Of a DNA stretch of 64,000 nucleotides, positions 31,949-44,387 are shown piece after piece. Made by a program: the position numbers and the translations under genes. Position 1 is the first letter of the stretch. Each line of letters begins with the position of its first letter. The notes beneath the pieces were generated by a model, which was not told where the DNA came from, made no database searches, and saw nothing but the letters and a program-made list of their open reading frames with translations. Origin of the DNA: Aquilaria yunnanensis (lineage: Eukaryota > Streptophyta > Magnoliopsida > Malvales > Thymelaeaceae); NCBI GenBank assembly GCA_039654915.1, contig CM077594.1, forward strand, positions 71,418,393-71,482,392, read 5' to 3'.

Positions 31949-32867
31949 GCAACTCCTGGAAACCCATTACCGTTCCGGAGGCCAAGGAGTTATACCATGC
32001 AGTCGTCGGCCCAGAGAGGATGAACTCAAAGCATTTGTAGAGGGTGGCATTATCAACACCATGTAGCACCATGCTACGTCTATACTTCATGAGGTGGGCT
32101 TGGGGATTGCTGTGCCCATCGTATGTCTCCAAGTGTGGTACTCGGAAGTCACTTGGCATAGGTGCCTCGACTATTGAACGGACGAAGGGTGACTCTTCTC
32201 CGGTGAAGGTCTCTGACAACTTTGACCAGACAGGCTTCCAAACAACCTGCCTTTCCACTTTTTCCAACCTCTCTAGGATCTTCTTCATGAGGATGGTAGT
32301 GCTGGTCTCTTCTCATTGCCTGGAGGCCTCCGACAATGGAGAGCAACATCTTCTTTTTGGGGAGTAACTTCACTGACAGGGGGATTGTGACTTCTCTTCC
32401 AATGATGAGCCCCATCGGCGGGAAGACCTGGGCCCTTTTGACCCCATATCTCCAGCACGTCGCCCTCATGGGGGTACGTCTTTTGTTAAGGACTCATAAC
32501 GGAAGTCCCCACTCCCTGAACTCCGATGAGTAGGCTTAGGACTTCTTTCTTAGGGGGCGGTTGGTGAAGAGGCCCTTTGGCACGAAGGTGGTTGAGACCA
32601 CCTTTGGTCCAGCTATTATGTCATTTCTGCAACAACAGAGCACTGAAAATCGCGTTGGAAGCTCATCATGACAGTCAGAGGACACTCATCCTTAGGAAAA
32701 GAAGTCCTTGTGGTGGGTTGTTCGACTGCCGATTGAGTTTCCGGTGTAGACTGGGACTTCGGGAGTCCTTTGTCCTTAGAATGTCGGGTCTCAACGACGG
32801 CGACCTGGGAGTGAGTTCCCACAGACGGTGCCAAATGATGCCTGACGGCATCCTCGTTGAATGACAT
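31949..32867 (-). pseudogene. Element F gag, N-terminal part
   Basis: The minus-strand translation begins MSFNEDAVRHHLAPSVG at 32867, inside the LTR and through the primer binding site, like A, D and E. It continues with VETRHSKDKGLPK. The second segment (32288 downward) has the gag core with VERQVVWKPVWSKLSE and YDGHSNPQAHLMKYRR. Stops and frameshifts lie between about 32615 and 32290. It continues, after two inserted sequences, at 19365. Confidence 0.85.
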
Positions 32868-33697
32868 ACTGGTATGGAGTTGGGACTTCCAGTTTGAAGG
32901 CGTCTGGATGAAAGACTTCCAGTGTGAGGGTGCTTGAAATGCTCAAAACAACAAGGGTTAGGAGCTCCCCGGAATGTATTTTCGGGGGAGGAGCCTCCGA
33001 CGCCCAAGTAAGTGTATTTCCAGTAAGGAGCAGAGAATGGAGAGTAAAAGAGTAGAGAGAGTTCTGTCCCTTTTTTTTATGAAGGTTTCTCCTAGGTATT
33101 TATAGGAGCGCGCAGGAAAGAGGTCGTTTGACACAACCCACCTTGATCATGACACGTGTTCGGTCGGATGCGATCCGTACCTCTGTAGATGGGTATCTCC
33201 GGCTAGCCCTTAGCCTGTTTTGGCCAGAGATCAGGGCCATGTGGGAGGTCTTCGTGTCAAGAGCGTGTGCGAGGTCCCTATGTCAGAGGCTCCTTAACCG
33301 TTTTTGTCGTATCTTTGAGAGACCCCTTTGGCGTATAACACTTCTTCGGAATAGGAGGTCCCCTTTGGGCCGATGTCATGACCGAGGGCTGCTAGGGGAA
33401 CCCTTTCTGCAGGTGGGGCACCTTCAAGAGACGTCCTACTTTGCCGAGGATGTGGAATTACTCCTCCGAGGTCGGTAGGTTCGTAAAATTTGATGGTGGT
33501 AAAAAATAGCCTTCCCCGAAGTTGGTCATGTCATTGTTTCGAGGGTGGTGAGGGCCCTATCTTCCCTAAGATCATGTCAACGTTCGAGGGTGGTGAGGGC
33601 CCTCTTTTCTCGAAGGTTGGTCACTTGTACTTTCCGAGGGTGGTGCTCATCAAACTGATTTGGGAGTTCTCCAAGGCTAATAGCCCTTTGGTTATCA
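32836..33697 (-). repeat. 5' LTR of element F (862 bp)
   Basis: On the minus strand it starts TGATAACC (33697) and ends GGCATCA (32836), next to a primer binding site with TGGCACCGTCTGTGGGAAC. It keeps CACGTG near 33155, a TATAAATACC box near 33098 and the leader hairpin near 32960-33000. Diverged from the other LTRs, including a G-to-A change in the terminal hairpin. Confidence 0.88.
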
Positions 33698-34171
33698 CTT
33701 AAGTTAGTGGTTAACCCACTTTTAAGGACACTTGGCCATGTCTGGTTCTTGCATGCTCCCGCTTGACTATGTTCCTCCTTAATCGGCTGACTACATCATG
33801 GTTGAAGGCATGAGCTCATTTTCCTGGTAAGTTTATGAATTTTCACACTCAACTGAAGCTAGCTAGAAGGAATTTTTTGAAGGTCTTGGTGGATTCATGC
33901 ACCAAGTGAGCTAGGAAGGCCAATTATTGCACTTGAGAGTTAAAAAGGGCACCATTTGCGCTTCCAAGCTTTTGGGCAACAGGAGTTGCTAAGTCAAGGT
34001 AAGGATTCATCATACTCACTAAGTTCCATAGTGAATCTATGCTAGATTAGTGACTATTTAGTCACTTAGTTGGTGGATATGAAACCAAATGATCTTAAGG
34101 AAGTTATGTGGGCTACGGTTGTTAGACAACTAAGTGTAGGATTGCTAATTAGCAAAATTATGGAAAGTATT
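33698..34171. other. AT-rich gene-free DNA (J, left part)
   Basis: No ORF or recognisable domain. It continues on the other side of element E at 45231. Low GC compared with the Tat-like elements. Possibly part of a long LTR, but no terminus is visible. Confidence 0.5.
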
Positions 34172-35047
34172 TGATGGCCGGGGGCCTCATCGTTTAGGGT
34201 CATGGTGACTGGTGGAGAGACTTCTAGGAGGAAGAACGCCCGGAGGATGGTTCACCCTTGGGAGTGTGCTTGAAAGTCTAGAAATAAAGGGTTAGGAGGC
34301 CCCCGGATGTGTTTCCGGGGGTGGAGCCTCCGACGCCCAAGTCAGTGGTGGCTGAGAAAGGCAGAGGAAATAGAACAAAGGGGCTGAAGAGTCTCGCCTG
34401 GTGATTTTCTCAGAGTCTGGGAGTCAGACCTTTTCCAACCAACCTCCTGTCAAGTATTTATTTCTTGGTATTTATAGGAGTGCCTAGCCTGTTCAAATCG
34501 CGACACATGTTCGGTCGGATGTTCCCTGAGTTTCTGGGCGTAGGGGACAGATAGCTGGTAGCAGGTTGCCTTGAGCCTTGTGCTGAGATGGGCCATGATG
34601 TGATTTTGATGGCGTCAGCGTGTCAGAGCGCCTATTGAGGCGGCTTTATGAAGTTTGTGAAAGGACATGTCAGAGGCTTCCTTAAATGCTTCCTTAAATG
34701 CTCCTGCCGTACACCCGAGGACCCTAGGTGAAGTCGTCCTTTGGTACGGACGGTGCCTCTTCAGGAAACACGCCCTCAGTTCGGGGGGTACCCAGCTTCA
34801 GGGAGTTCCGCCTTCGGGGAGATCATATTCGGCCCGCAATAGCTGGTGCCTCTTTTCTGAAGGCGATCTGTTTACAACCTCGGGGGGGCTAGTAATATCC
34901 TCAAGTTTCCTGGCGTGTCGGGCTCGGAGCTCTTCGGCTATCTCCCGAGGTGTATGATACCACCTTTTCTCGGGTAGCGCCAGTTTCTTCTGGCCATTCT
35001 TGTGGCAGGGAGTTCGGCCAGATAGAGGCGATAGCCTTTGGCTATCA
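34172..35047 (-). repeat. 3' LTR of element E (876 bp)
   Basis: Minus strand TGATAGCCAAAGG...GGCCATCA. The G-box has decayed to CACATG here (near 34504) while the partner LTR keeps CACGTG. The hairpin is at about 34289-34335. Confidence 0.95.
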
Positions 35048-35051
35048 CATG

Positions 35052-35060
35052 CCCCCCTTT
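35052..35060 (-). other. Polypurine tract of element E
   Basis: Minus strand AAAGGGGGG followed by CATG and the LTR start at 35047. Confidence 0.75.
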
Positions 35061-35099
35061 GGAAAGCCGAAGTGGAGACTTCGGTTTTGCATCTCTTTC

Positions 35100-35290
35100 C
35101 AAGGTTGTTCTTGGGAGTCTCTTAGGAAGCTCAACCTGTTCCGAGGGTGCACCTCTTGCCCAAAGGTCATGGGCTGTTCTTTGGTGTCTTCGAGGCAGAG
35201 CCTGTTCCGAAGATACACCTCTTGCCCGAAGGTCATGGGCTGTTTGGCCATAGCCTGTCTCTTGGTGTCCTCGAGGTAACCTGCTCTTTC
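35100..35290. repeat. Tandem repeats next to the polypurine tract of E
   Basis: Three imperfect units sharing CTCTTGCCCGAAGGTCATGG and GTGTC(T/C)TCGAGG, homologous to the units beside the 3' LTRs of A and B. Confidence 0.65.
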
Positions 35291-35543
35291 TTCTTGCAGG
35301 TCTGTGTAACGTCACGTCTGATGGCAAAGCGTGTCAGTCTAAGCGGGGCGCCCCAGCTTTTTAGGGATGTCAGAAGACGTGTCCCCTGTTTTGGCACGGC
35401 GATTGACACATGGCGCTTTGCCATTGGAGGAGAGTCACGTCGGTTACAGAGGGCGCGCCTTTTCAGGTGCAGAGGGCAGTTACGGCGACGGTTCGCCTCC
35501 AAAAGGGTACTTATGACGACGTTTGGGTTACCAACCTTTGGCC

Positions 35544-35550
35544 TATAAAT
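35544..35550 (+). promoter_or_regulatory. TATA box of the antisense gene of E
   Basis: TATAAAT within GGCCTATAAATAGCCC, about 255 bp upstream of the ATG at 35803. A one-base G-box variant CACATG lies near 35407. Confidence 0.65.
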
Positions 35551-35802
35551 AGCCCATTCCATCATAAGTCCCACTTGCTTTTACTTCTGCTCTTTCCTCT
35601 GCTTTGCCCCTGTTTTTGTACTTTCTTGCTTTCTGTGGCGGAGCTACCTTAATCAGAGCTTTTTTCAGCCAACTTTCACGACGGCGTCCTCAGACTTTGG
35701 CAAATCTTTTGGTGGGATTTTGTTTTCCAGAGTGTTTTGATTCCTCTGTTCTTTTGAGTTTTTTCCGGAAACTATTTTCTGGCCTTTTCCGAACTCGTTT
35801 TC

Positions 35803-38228
35803 ATGTCGAAAATGCCTATCCCTGAGAGCTGGCAGCCTCTTTTAGCCCATCCTTGTTGCACCACCCCTGCAAAATTAGAGAGGTGGAAGAAAAAGTTCTT
35901 TCTTCCCTCTTACCCCGTTACTAGGCTGCCTCGCTCTAGCCATTATGCTTTATAGTAACAAGATTACCGTTTTCCGAGCCCAGCTGAAGGCCGGACTTCG
36001 GTATCCTCCCCCGAAGATGGTTTGCGAGTTCTGCCAATTTCATGGCATTGCCGTGAACCAGCTTCCCCCAAACTCGTTCTGCTATTTTAACGCCTTCCTC
36101 TATATGTGTGGCGTCTTCGGGATAAAACCCCATTTTATAATCTTCATGCAGTACTACAAGCTCTTTGTGGTCCCGAAGGGTGGCTTCTATTTTATGCTAC
36201 CTCGGGGATCCGGGAGCAAAAATTCATGTTCACCTTCGCCACCAAGGACAGTTGGCGGGGGTGGCAACAGAAATTCTTCTTACTGAGGATGGAGGAGGCC
36301 TGGTCGTATGTTCCGACCAAATGGGCTCAAGGAAGGTTAGATGTGGACATTGTTGATCCGAGGTTGTTGCTGACTCCAGAGTTGGCTTCCACTTTCGCGG
36401 ACTTCGACGGCCGCATCCGCGCCGTCTCTGACTGGGCTCCCGAGGTCACGCCGCGCTCTCTATACCCCTTCCCTATCAACTGGAGGTTGATGACCGAAGA
36501 GGTCCTTCGGGAGTTAAAGGTGGTTAAGGAGCACGAGACCGACCTCGAGATGCCAGCTCCTGCAATCGCCGGGAAGGATTCCTGGTTGGTCAAGCTTCTT
36601 AAGGAGGAAATTTCTTTCGAAATGCTTGTCGAAAGAGAGTTGTCTTATACTCCCTTGCTGTTTTTTCCTCGGACTTACGCTGATGTCTTTTTTCTTTTTC
36701 AGAGATGGGCGACGGGACTGCTACATTTTACAAGTCCCTTTTCTTCGGCCAGGTGGAGAAGGGCGATCAGACAAATAAGGCGGCTTCCCAAAGGCGGAAG
36801 TCTACTGGCACTGGGCCTTCGGCGAAATGGGCAAAGAAAACTACCCAGGTTCCTCTGGAGGAAATTTCCGAGGAGGCTGCCGACGAGCCTGGGACAGCCG
36901 AGATTCCAGCGTCTGAGGCAGCTGCCGAAGTCCCTGTCGCTGCTGAAGTTTCTTCCACCGACGTCCCTCCCCAGAGTCCTTCGGCGTCGCAGGCCCTTCT
37001 GGAGGCCGTGGAAGAGGCTCCTTCTGCCGAGGAGCGGCGCAAGAGGAAGGGCAAGGAGATTTCGACCGAGGAGTCTCAGGATTCCGAGGACGCCGTGTTC
37101 AAAGTGCCACAAGGTCTGTTTCTCTCAGAACAAGTAAGGCTCTTTTTGTTTTTCTGAATTTTCCTTTGTCTCTGACCTGCTTCTCATTTTCGCCGTGTAG
37201 GGGAGTTACTTACACCGAACTGGGCGGCCGAACACACGAAGGCGCTGGCCCTTCGCGACGCCAAAGTCCCGCAAGGGAAAATACCCAAAGAGCCTTTCTG
37301 GACGTTCACGGAGGACATGAACTTGTACTCCGAGGACTGTCCTGAAATGGCAAAGCAAATTTCAAAGGGGGTGCTTACTGAGGCCTCCTTCAAGGCCATC
37401 GCGGCGGCCCATCCGGACAATGACACCCTTGCCGCAAAAGTCACCGAGCATGCTGCTCAGGTATGTTCTTCACACCTTTTCCCTTCAATTTTTCCTAAGT
37501 GCTTGGCTCTTACTGACCTTGCGTTCATCTTTTTGCAGCTGCTGGGGTACGCCGGCTTTCTCCGAGTTCGGGTAGCCAGGCATTCGGCGTTCCGAGCTTC
37601 AGCCTTAGAGACTTTAGAGAAAGTGAAGGCCACGCGCTTGGCATTGATCGCCAAGAACCACCAGCTGTCAGATGCTGCGAAAAAAGAAGTTGCTGCCCTT
37701 CGGGAGGAGTTCCGGAAGGAGAAGGAAGATCTTGAAAAGAACTCCTCTCTGACGATTGCTGACCTCGGCGATCAGATGAAAGGGATGCTCGCTGCCAACC
37801 AAGACCTTCTCAAAGATAAGTCAGCTTCTGACAATCTCATTCAGTCGTTGGTGAGTGAGAAAAAGGCTCTCGAAGCCGAGGTCTAGTCTTTGAAGAAGGA
37901 GCCCGATGCGAAGAAGAGGGTGAAGGCGCTGAAGAAGGAGGTTGCAGACTTGAAGGACGAGCTCGAGGACCTTGAGGTTGAGAAGGACAAATCTGACCAA
38001 ATGACCAAGGTCGCCTTCCAAGACGGATTCTGCCTTGCTCGGCACCAAGTCCTTGAGAGGTTCCCAGGTCTGGACCTCTCTTTTTTGGAAGATCTCAACA
38101 TTCCCGAGGGGCCTCGGTGGTCCTGGTCCAAAATAGAGCACCTGAACCTGCCTTCCACAATTCCAGCGCCGAAGGTGATAGGAAAGGATGGGGAAGTGGG
38201 TGGCTCTCGGGACGCCGAAAACCCTTAG
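35803..38228 (+). pseudogene. Element E antisense accessory gene (four exons, 730 codons), lightly damaged
   Basis: Exons are 35803-36634, 36703-37113, 37201-37460 and 37539-38228 (832, 411, 260 and 690 nt; total 2,193, divisible by three). Exon 1 has a deletion near 35950 with stops and a compensating 1-nt deletion near 36220. Donor 1 is GA instead of GT; donors 2 and 3 are GTCTGT and GTATGT; acceptors are AG. Exon 4 has TAG near 37884. Domains match A: the PF04195-like exon 1 (IPESWQPLL, RYPPPK, CGVFGIKPHF), MGDGTATFYKSLFFGQ in exon 2, KIPKEPFWTF in exon 3, and a coiled coil with AFQDGFCLARHQ in exon 4. Confidence 0.85.
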
Positions 38229-38344
38229 GCTGTTTTAGGGCTCCTTTTCCCTTTTCTTTATTTTTGTACTCCTTCTTTGGGCACTTCTTCTTTGTAAGCT
38301 AGCTCTCTTTGTATTCCTTCTTCGGGCACTTTTGCAAGTTACTT

Positions 38345-38775
38345 TATTTCCATTGCCTCGAACGCATTTGCTCAAGAGACTTCGAAAAACCTGCGATCAA
38401 AGAAACTTGACTAAGTGTGAAAGATCTTTCCATTAGCCGAGCCTGTTCACTCAAGAGGCTTTTTGGAAAGTCTGAAAAATTTGACTAAGTCTTTTTGCAG
38501 GTTTTTGCATTTCCATTTTGTCCCGAACACGTTCGCTCGAGGGACTTCGGAAACCCCTTAGTCGAAATTTTTCATTTCCCCTTGTCCCGAGCATGTTCGC
38601 TCAAGAGACTTAAGAAACCTTTTGCGAGATTTTTTGTTTTCCATTTTTCCCGAGCGTGATGGCTCAACGGACTTTGGAAAACTGTCTCTGCGCTTATTTC
38701 GGCGAGTACCGCTGAGAGATTTTCCCATCTTTCCCGAGCGTGATGGCTCAAGGGACTTTGAAAAGTCATATCTGC
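38345..38775. repeat. Hairpin repeat array between convergent genes of E
   Basis: Six units with cores near 38358, 38440, 38522, 38585, 38648 and 38732, each a variant of TCCCGAGCATGTTCGCTCAA, the reverse complement of the unit in A. Confidence 0.82.
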
Positions 38776-38888
38776 GCTTGTGGCGAGCATCTTCGCGGAA
38801 TTCTGTACAATTCTGTACTTAAGAAATTTTCTCAAGGCACTTCTGTACTTAGAATATTTGTCGTACAGTATGATTCCTTCGCTCAAGC

Positions 38889-41800
38889 TTAGGCGTAGAA
38901 TTTTCTCAAGGCATCTGAGTGCCAAGTGTTTTTCAATTCTACGCCTTCGGCATCGCCAAGTTTGTACACGCCTTTTCGTACTTCGGCGAGGACCAGATAA
39001 GGTCCTTCCCAGTTTGCACGAAGTACTCCGTGGGATGGCCTTCGGGGCGCAAAGTCAGCCTTTCGGAGAACGAGGTCTCCTTTCCTGATTTCCTTTGGCC
39101 TAGCTCGCAAGTTTATGGCCACGGCCACCCTTTGCTAGAAAGCTTTTCTTCTCAGCTCAGCTATTTCTCTATGTTCGCCGACGAGGTCAAGCTTCGTTCT
39201 TAGGCCGAGGTCGTTTCCACCTTCATCAAATACTTGCACCCGTACTGATGGTCTAACTATCTCGATAGGGATGATGGCCTCTGTTCCGAAGACGAGTGAG
39301 AAGGGAGTCTCCCCTGTGGCTCTTCGGGGCGTCGTTCGGTAACTCCATAATATGCTTTGGAGTTCTCCTGGCCATTTCCCTTTTGCTTCCCCCAGTCTCT
39401 TTTTCAGGCCATCTTTTATGGTCCTATTAGATACTTCCACCTGCCCGTTGCTTTGAGGGTGAGCTACCGGGGCGAAGTGCATATTTATTCCGAGGTCGCT
39501 GATAAATTCCTGGAATCCTTTGTCTATGAACTGGGATCCATTATCAGCCACTAGCACCCTCGGTATGCCGAATCTGCATACTATGTTCTTCCATACAAAC
39601 TTTTGCACTTCTTTTGCCGAGATAGTTGCTAGGGGTTCTGCGTCGACCCATTTGGAGAAATAGTCCACTGATACCACGCAGAATTTCACGCCTCCGGGCG
39701 CTGAGGGGAGTGGCCTAATAAGGTCTATACCCCAGACTGCGAAGGGCCAGGGGTAGTCAGCCGAAGTTACCATTTCTGAGGGTGCCCTCTGGATGTTCCC
39801 GTGTTTCTGGCAACTACCGCATTTTCGGACGAACTGCCTTGCATCCTTTCTCAGGGTAGGCCAGAAGTATCCTTGGCGAAGTATCACTGCCGCAAGGGCA
39901 TCAGTTCCAATATGTGAACCACACATGCCCTCGTGAACCTCTTCAAGGACCATTTCAGTATCCTCTTTATCCACGCATCTTTGCAGCGGGTTTGCATATC
40001 CTTGTCGGTATAACTCTTCGCCAATCAGGAAGAATCGGCCGGAGCGTCTTCGCAGTCTTGCAGCGTCGCCGGGGTCTTCGGGGAGCACATTTTCTGCGAG
40101 GTATCTTTTTATGGGATCTTTCCATCCTTTTCCCGAGGTCGCTATGCTTAGCAATGAGATGCTCGGGTGATCTAGCACCTCGGTGTATGTTTTTGACTTC
40201 ACCAAGCAATCTGCCTCAGTGTTATTCCGCCGAGGTACATTTTCGATCCGTACGGCGTCAAACTCTTGGATGAGCTTTGCTACCAGCTCATGGTATTTTG
40301 CCAAGATTGGGTCCTTCGCCCCATAATCTCCTGATGTCTGCCGAACTACCAGCTGGGAATTGCTGTGAGCCTTTAAGTTTCTCACGCCAATCCTTCTGGC
40401 CAAGCGTAATCCCGCTATGAGGGCTTCATACTCAGCCACATTGTTAGTGACGCTGAAGCTGAACTTGATAGCCTTCTTTACCGCTAGGCCTTCGGGTCCT
40501 CTGATAATTACTCCAGCTCCCTAGTGTTCGGATCCCGAGGCTCCGTCAACATGCAAGGTCCACTCTGGCTCACCTCCGTTCGGATCCCAATGGCTTTCCT
40601 TAGTGGTGGGTATTTCGGCGATAAAATCTGCCAGTGCTTGAGCTTTTATGGCCTTCCGAGGCTCATATATGATTTCATGTTCGCCAAGCTCTATGCACCA
40701 TTTGGAGAGCCTTCCCGAATGATCAACTTTCTTCATAACATCCCGTAGTGGTAGACTACTTCGGACGATGATGGGGTGAGCCTGAAAGTATGGTCGCAGC
40801 CTTCTCCCTGCAAGCACCAAGGCGTATATAGCTTTTTGAAGCAGAGGGTACCTGATTTCGGCGCCATGCAGGGATTTGCTGAGGTAATAGACTGGCCATT
40901 GCTTTGGCCCTTCTTCTTTCACGAGGACCGAGCTTACAGCTTTCTCCGTGACGGCGAGGTACAAAACGAGGGGCTCACCCTCTCGAGGTTGTCGCAGAGT
41001 CGGCAGGCTAGCCAAGTAGACTTTGAGTTCTTCCCAGGCCTTTTGGCAATCTTCGTCCCAAGGGTGATCATTCCTTCCGAGGTCGCCTTCAATTTTTGCT
41101 GCCTTTGTGAGGACTTTGAAGAAAGGTCGACACCTATCTCTGTACCTGGAAATAAATTTGCTCAAAGAGGTTATTCTTCCGGTGAGCCTCTGTACGTCTT
41201 TGACTGTGGCAGGAGTTCGGAACTCAAGCAGCGCCTTAATCTTCTCGGGGTTAGCATCAATGCCTCTTTCGGATACCATGTACCCAAGGAATTTTCCCGA
41301 GGTTACCCCGAAGATGCACTTTTCAGGATTGTGCCGAATCCCGAAGGCTCTGAGCTTTGGGAAGGTTTCCTCTAGATATGCGACGTGATAGCTAGGCAGC
41401 TTGCTCTTGACTATCATATCATCAACGTACACCTCCATGTTTCTCCCCATTTGGTCTTTAAAGACCTTGTTCATCAACCTTTGGTAGGTGGCTCCTGCAT
41501 TTTTGAGCCCGAAAGGCATCCTGACATAGCAGTATGTTCCTCCCTCGGTGATGAAGGCGGTTTTTTCTTCATCTTCGGGGTCCATCCTTATTTGATGGTA
41601 GCCGCTGAAGGCGTCTAGGAAACTTAGGAGCCCGTATTCGGAAGTTGAGTCTACCAGTTTGTCTATTGGCGGAAGAGGGTATGAGTCTTTCGGGCAAGCA
41701 TTGTTCAAGTTTCTGAAGTTGATGCACATCCGAAGTTTGCTGCTCCCTTCTTTTGTGGCAATCCCCACGTTGCTTAACCTTTCGGGGTATTTCACTTCCC

Positions 41801-44387
41801 TGATGACTTCAGCGTCCAACAGGCGTTGGACCTCAGTTTTCACAAAGTTGCTCTTGTGAGCTGAGATGCTTCGTTTCTTTTTCCGGACAGGTTTTGCTTT
41901 CAGGCTTACTTTGAGGCTATGCTGTACTATGTCAGGGTTTACTCCTGGCATATCTTTCGGCGAGTAGGCAAACAGATCTTTATTTTTCAGCAGAAAGGAT
42001 ACAAGGTTTTCCTTCTCACCTTCGGCCAAGCTCTTCCCTATTCGGGTAGATTGTCCTGGGATAAGTTCTACTGTTTCCATTTCCGCTTTTGCGAGATCTT
42101 CTTCTTTGCCTTTTTCTGGCACCTTTGCCTCCATTGTTTGTGCGAAGTTGCTCGCCGGAGCCTTTCGTGCTTTCACAAACACCTTTCTTACCTCGGCCTG
42201 GTCTATGAAGATCTCTGCATCTTCATCCTTGGTGGCGAATGTGACAGTCAAGTACTTCACATCAGGGCGAATGTGCAGGTTTCCCTACGTCTGCCTTCCA
42301 AGGATGGCGTTGTACGAGGACGGGACGTCCATGACGATGAACCTCGCCATTGTGGAGGCGTACAACTCAGCTGCTCCATCTACTGAAGTCCCTTTCATCA
42401 TCAGTGGGAGGTCGATCCATCCGAGAATGGGCAGTTCAGATGGTCCAACCCCGAAGGTGGGCGAGGTGACTGGTTTAAGGTCGCTGCTGGAGATGCCCAA
42501 GCTCGACAGTAAGTGCGAGAATAGGACGTCCGCATTTGATCCATCATCAAGTAGCACCCTTTTCACGTCCCAGTTCCCTATCCTCGCCATGATCAGCAGT
42601 GGATCATCGTGGGGAAAGACGATAGTGGATCCATCTTTGCGGGCCAGCTTCCTTGCTGGATTTTGATATTCCATGACTGCAATTTCTCTGGCCTTCCGCT
42701 TTCTTTCCGAGGATGGGAGCCCCGTTGCGATTGTTTGAATAACCCCTGACGGAGCTGGAGGGCACCTTTTTGGACTTCGGTTTCTCCGCCTGTCGGAGTC
42801 ATAGTCCTCATCTTCGGCCTTTTCTTCCTCAACTTTTCTGCCTTTTGGGGATGGCATCCGCAGGTATTTCCGAAGTTGGCCCTACTTTATCAGTGACTCT
42901 ATGTACTTCTTCAGCTGGAAGCAGTCTTCGGTGTCATGACCGTGGTCGCGATGAAACTGGCAGAACTTCTTTGCATTCTTCTTATTATCGGCGGTCATGG
43001 CCCTTGGCCGCCGAATTTGCGTCCCTTGCCTTTCCAGTGCCATGAGGATGTTGGTCTGTGTAGTGCTCAGTGGTGTGAAACTTAGGGGTTTCCTTCCCCG
43101 CATCCTCCGAGGTCGTCCTGCCTGTTCGGTCGGATGCCGAGCTTGTTGATTGGACCCTTCGGCGCGGCGGTGATCGGACTTCGGCCCAGCCATTCTTAGT
43201 TCCTCGGTAGTCATGTGCTGTTCTTCCCTTCGATAAAATTCTCCGAGGGTCTTCGAGGGGTCCTTTGAGAACTCGTAGAATACTTGTGAGTCTCGCCGAA
43301 GGCCCCGTGTCATGGCAAGAATGCGGATTTTGGGCCAAAAGTCCGGGACGCTCAGAGCTTCCCTGTTGAATCTTTCGACATAGTCTCGGATGGTTTCTCC
43401 GTTCCTCTGCTCTATGTCGAACATCTGGACAGGCATCTTCGCAGAAGGTCGACTCCCGATGAACTACTGCGTGAAGGCCGTGGACAACTCCTGGAATTCA
43501 GTGATGGTCCCTGAAGGCAATGAATTGTACCGTGCAGTTGCTGGCCCTGTAAGGGTGACTTCGAAGCACTTGCACATGGTAGCGTCATCAGCACCGTGCA
43601 TTATCATGCTGCGTCTGTACTTCGTCAGATGGGCCTGTGGATCAGTACGGCCATCATAAATCTCCAACCGAGGTACTCTGAAGTCACCTGGTATTGCTGC
43701 CTCAACAACGACCTGAATGAATGGGGAGTCATCTTCACAGAATGTTCCCGAAAGTCTGGCCCAAACGGGTTTTCCGGCCATTTGTTTCTCCACCCTTTCT
43801 AGCCGTGCTAATATCCTCTCCATAAGCACTGTGGCACTAGGCCCTTTTCCAGGGAAGGGAGATTACCGGCGCCTCTTCGGGGAGCGAGTTCGGCGCTGAG
43901 AGGACAGGGACCTCGCCTCAGGCAGCGAACTTCTTTGCTGCAAGACCCTCGGTCGCTCAGGCCTCTTCTGCCCCACAGGCTGTTTCCTGAGGGGCGTATT
44001 TTCTGTGGACGATTCTTCGCGCGGATCTCCGCTTCCCAAACTGCAATAAGTAGACTTCGGGCTTCTCTCCCGAGGGCTTGCTGGTGAGGGAGGTCTCTGG
44101 GCCTGTGCTTGCTGTGGCCACCTTCGATCGATCTGCTGTGTCATTTCAGACACGACCGACCGCTGAAAGTCTTTCAGGAAGCTCATAGTGATTACTAGAG
44201 GGCGGTCTTCCTCGGGCACAAAAGTCCCTGGGAGTGTTTGCTCAGCAGCCGGTTGTGTCTCAGGCGCGGACGGGGACCTCAGGAGTCCCTTATCCTTAGA
44301 ACGCCGAGTTTCAACGACGGCAATCTCAGAGCGGGTTCCCACAGACGGCGCCAAATGATGGCCGGGGGCCTCATCGTTTAGAGTCAT
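38889..44387 (-). pseudogene. gag-pol: Element E gag-pol, full length but with six in-frame stops
   Basis: From ATG 44387 (inside the LTR) to TAA 38889 the frame is 5,499 nt, the same as A, with no net frameshift. Stops are TAA at 43863-43865 and five TAG codons at 43464-43466, 42882-42884, 42285-42287, 40521-40523 and 39135-39137; each TAG replaces a CAG codon of element A. Domains are intact between stops: gag core and variant knuckle, protease DDGS near 42530, YVDD near 41413, both RNase H domains, and integrase core with ADNGSQF near 39545 and HPQSNGQVE near 39445. Decay by point mutation only. Confidence 0.93.
44335..44353 (-). other. Primer binding site of E
   Basis: Minus strand TGGCGCCGTCTGTGGGAAC, identical to A, two bases from the LTR end at 44356. 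Confidence 0.8.

Larger units (their letters stand above)
5976..33697 (-). mobile_element. Element F: old Tat-like element, backbone of the left half, interrupted by at least five insertions
   Basis: Minus-strand gag-pol runs from its LTR at 32836-33697 down to about 11850, with the antisense gene on the plus strand at 6155-10962. Its other LTR lies left of element B, outside the window. Inserted sequences are B, a solo Tat LTR (6936-7802), two family-G solo LTRs, element I and, inside one of the G LTRs, element A. Removing each insert and one target duplication restores colinearity with F's relatives. The right target duplication candidate is CTTAA (33698-33702). Many stops and frameshifts; dead. 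Confidence 0.85.

Noticed and set aside
40521..40523. Shared TAG in the second RNase H of C and E as a functional stop
   Set aside because: A reads through with CAG and the domain continues in frame in all copies; both are CHG sites, so repeated mutation or shared decay explains it.
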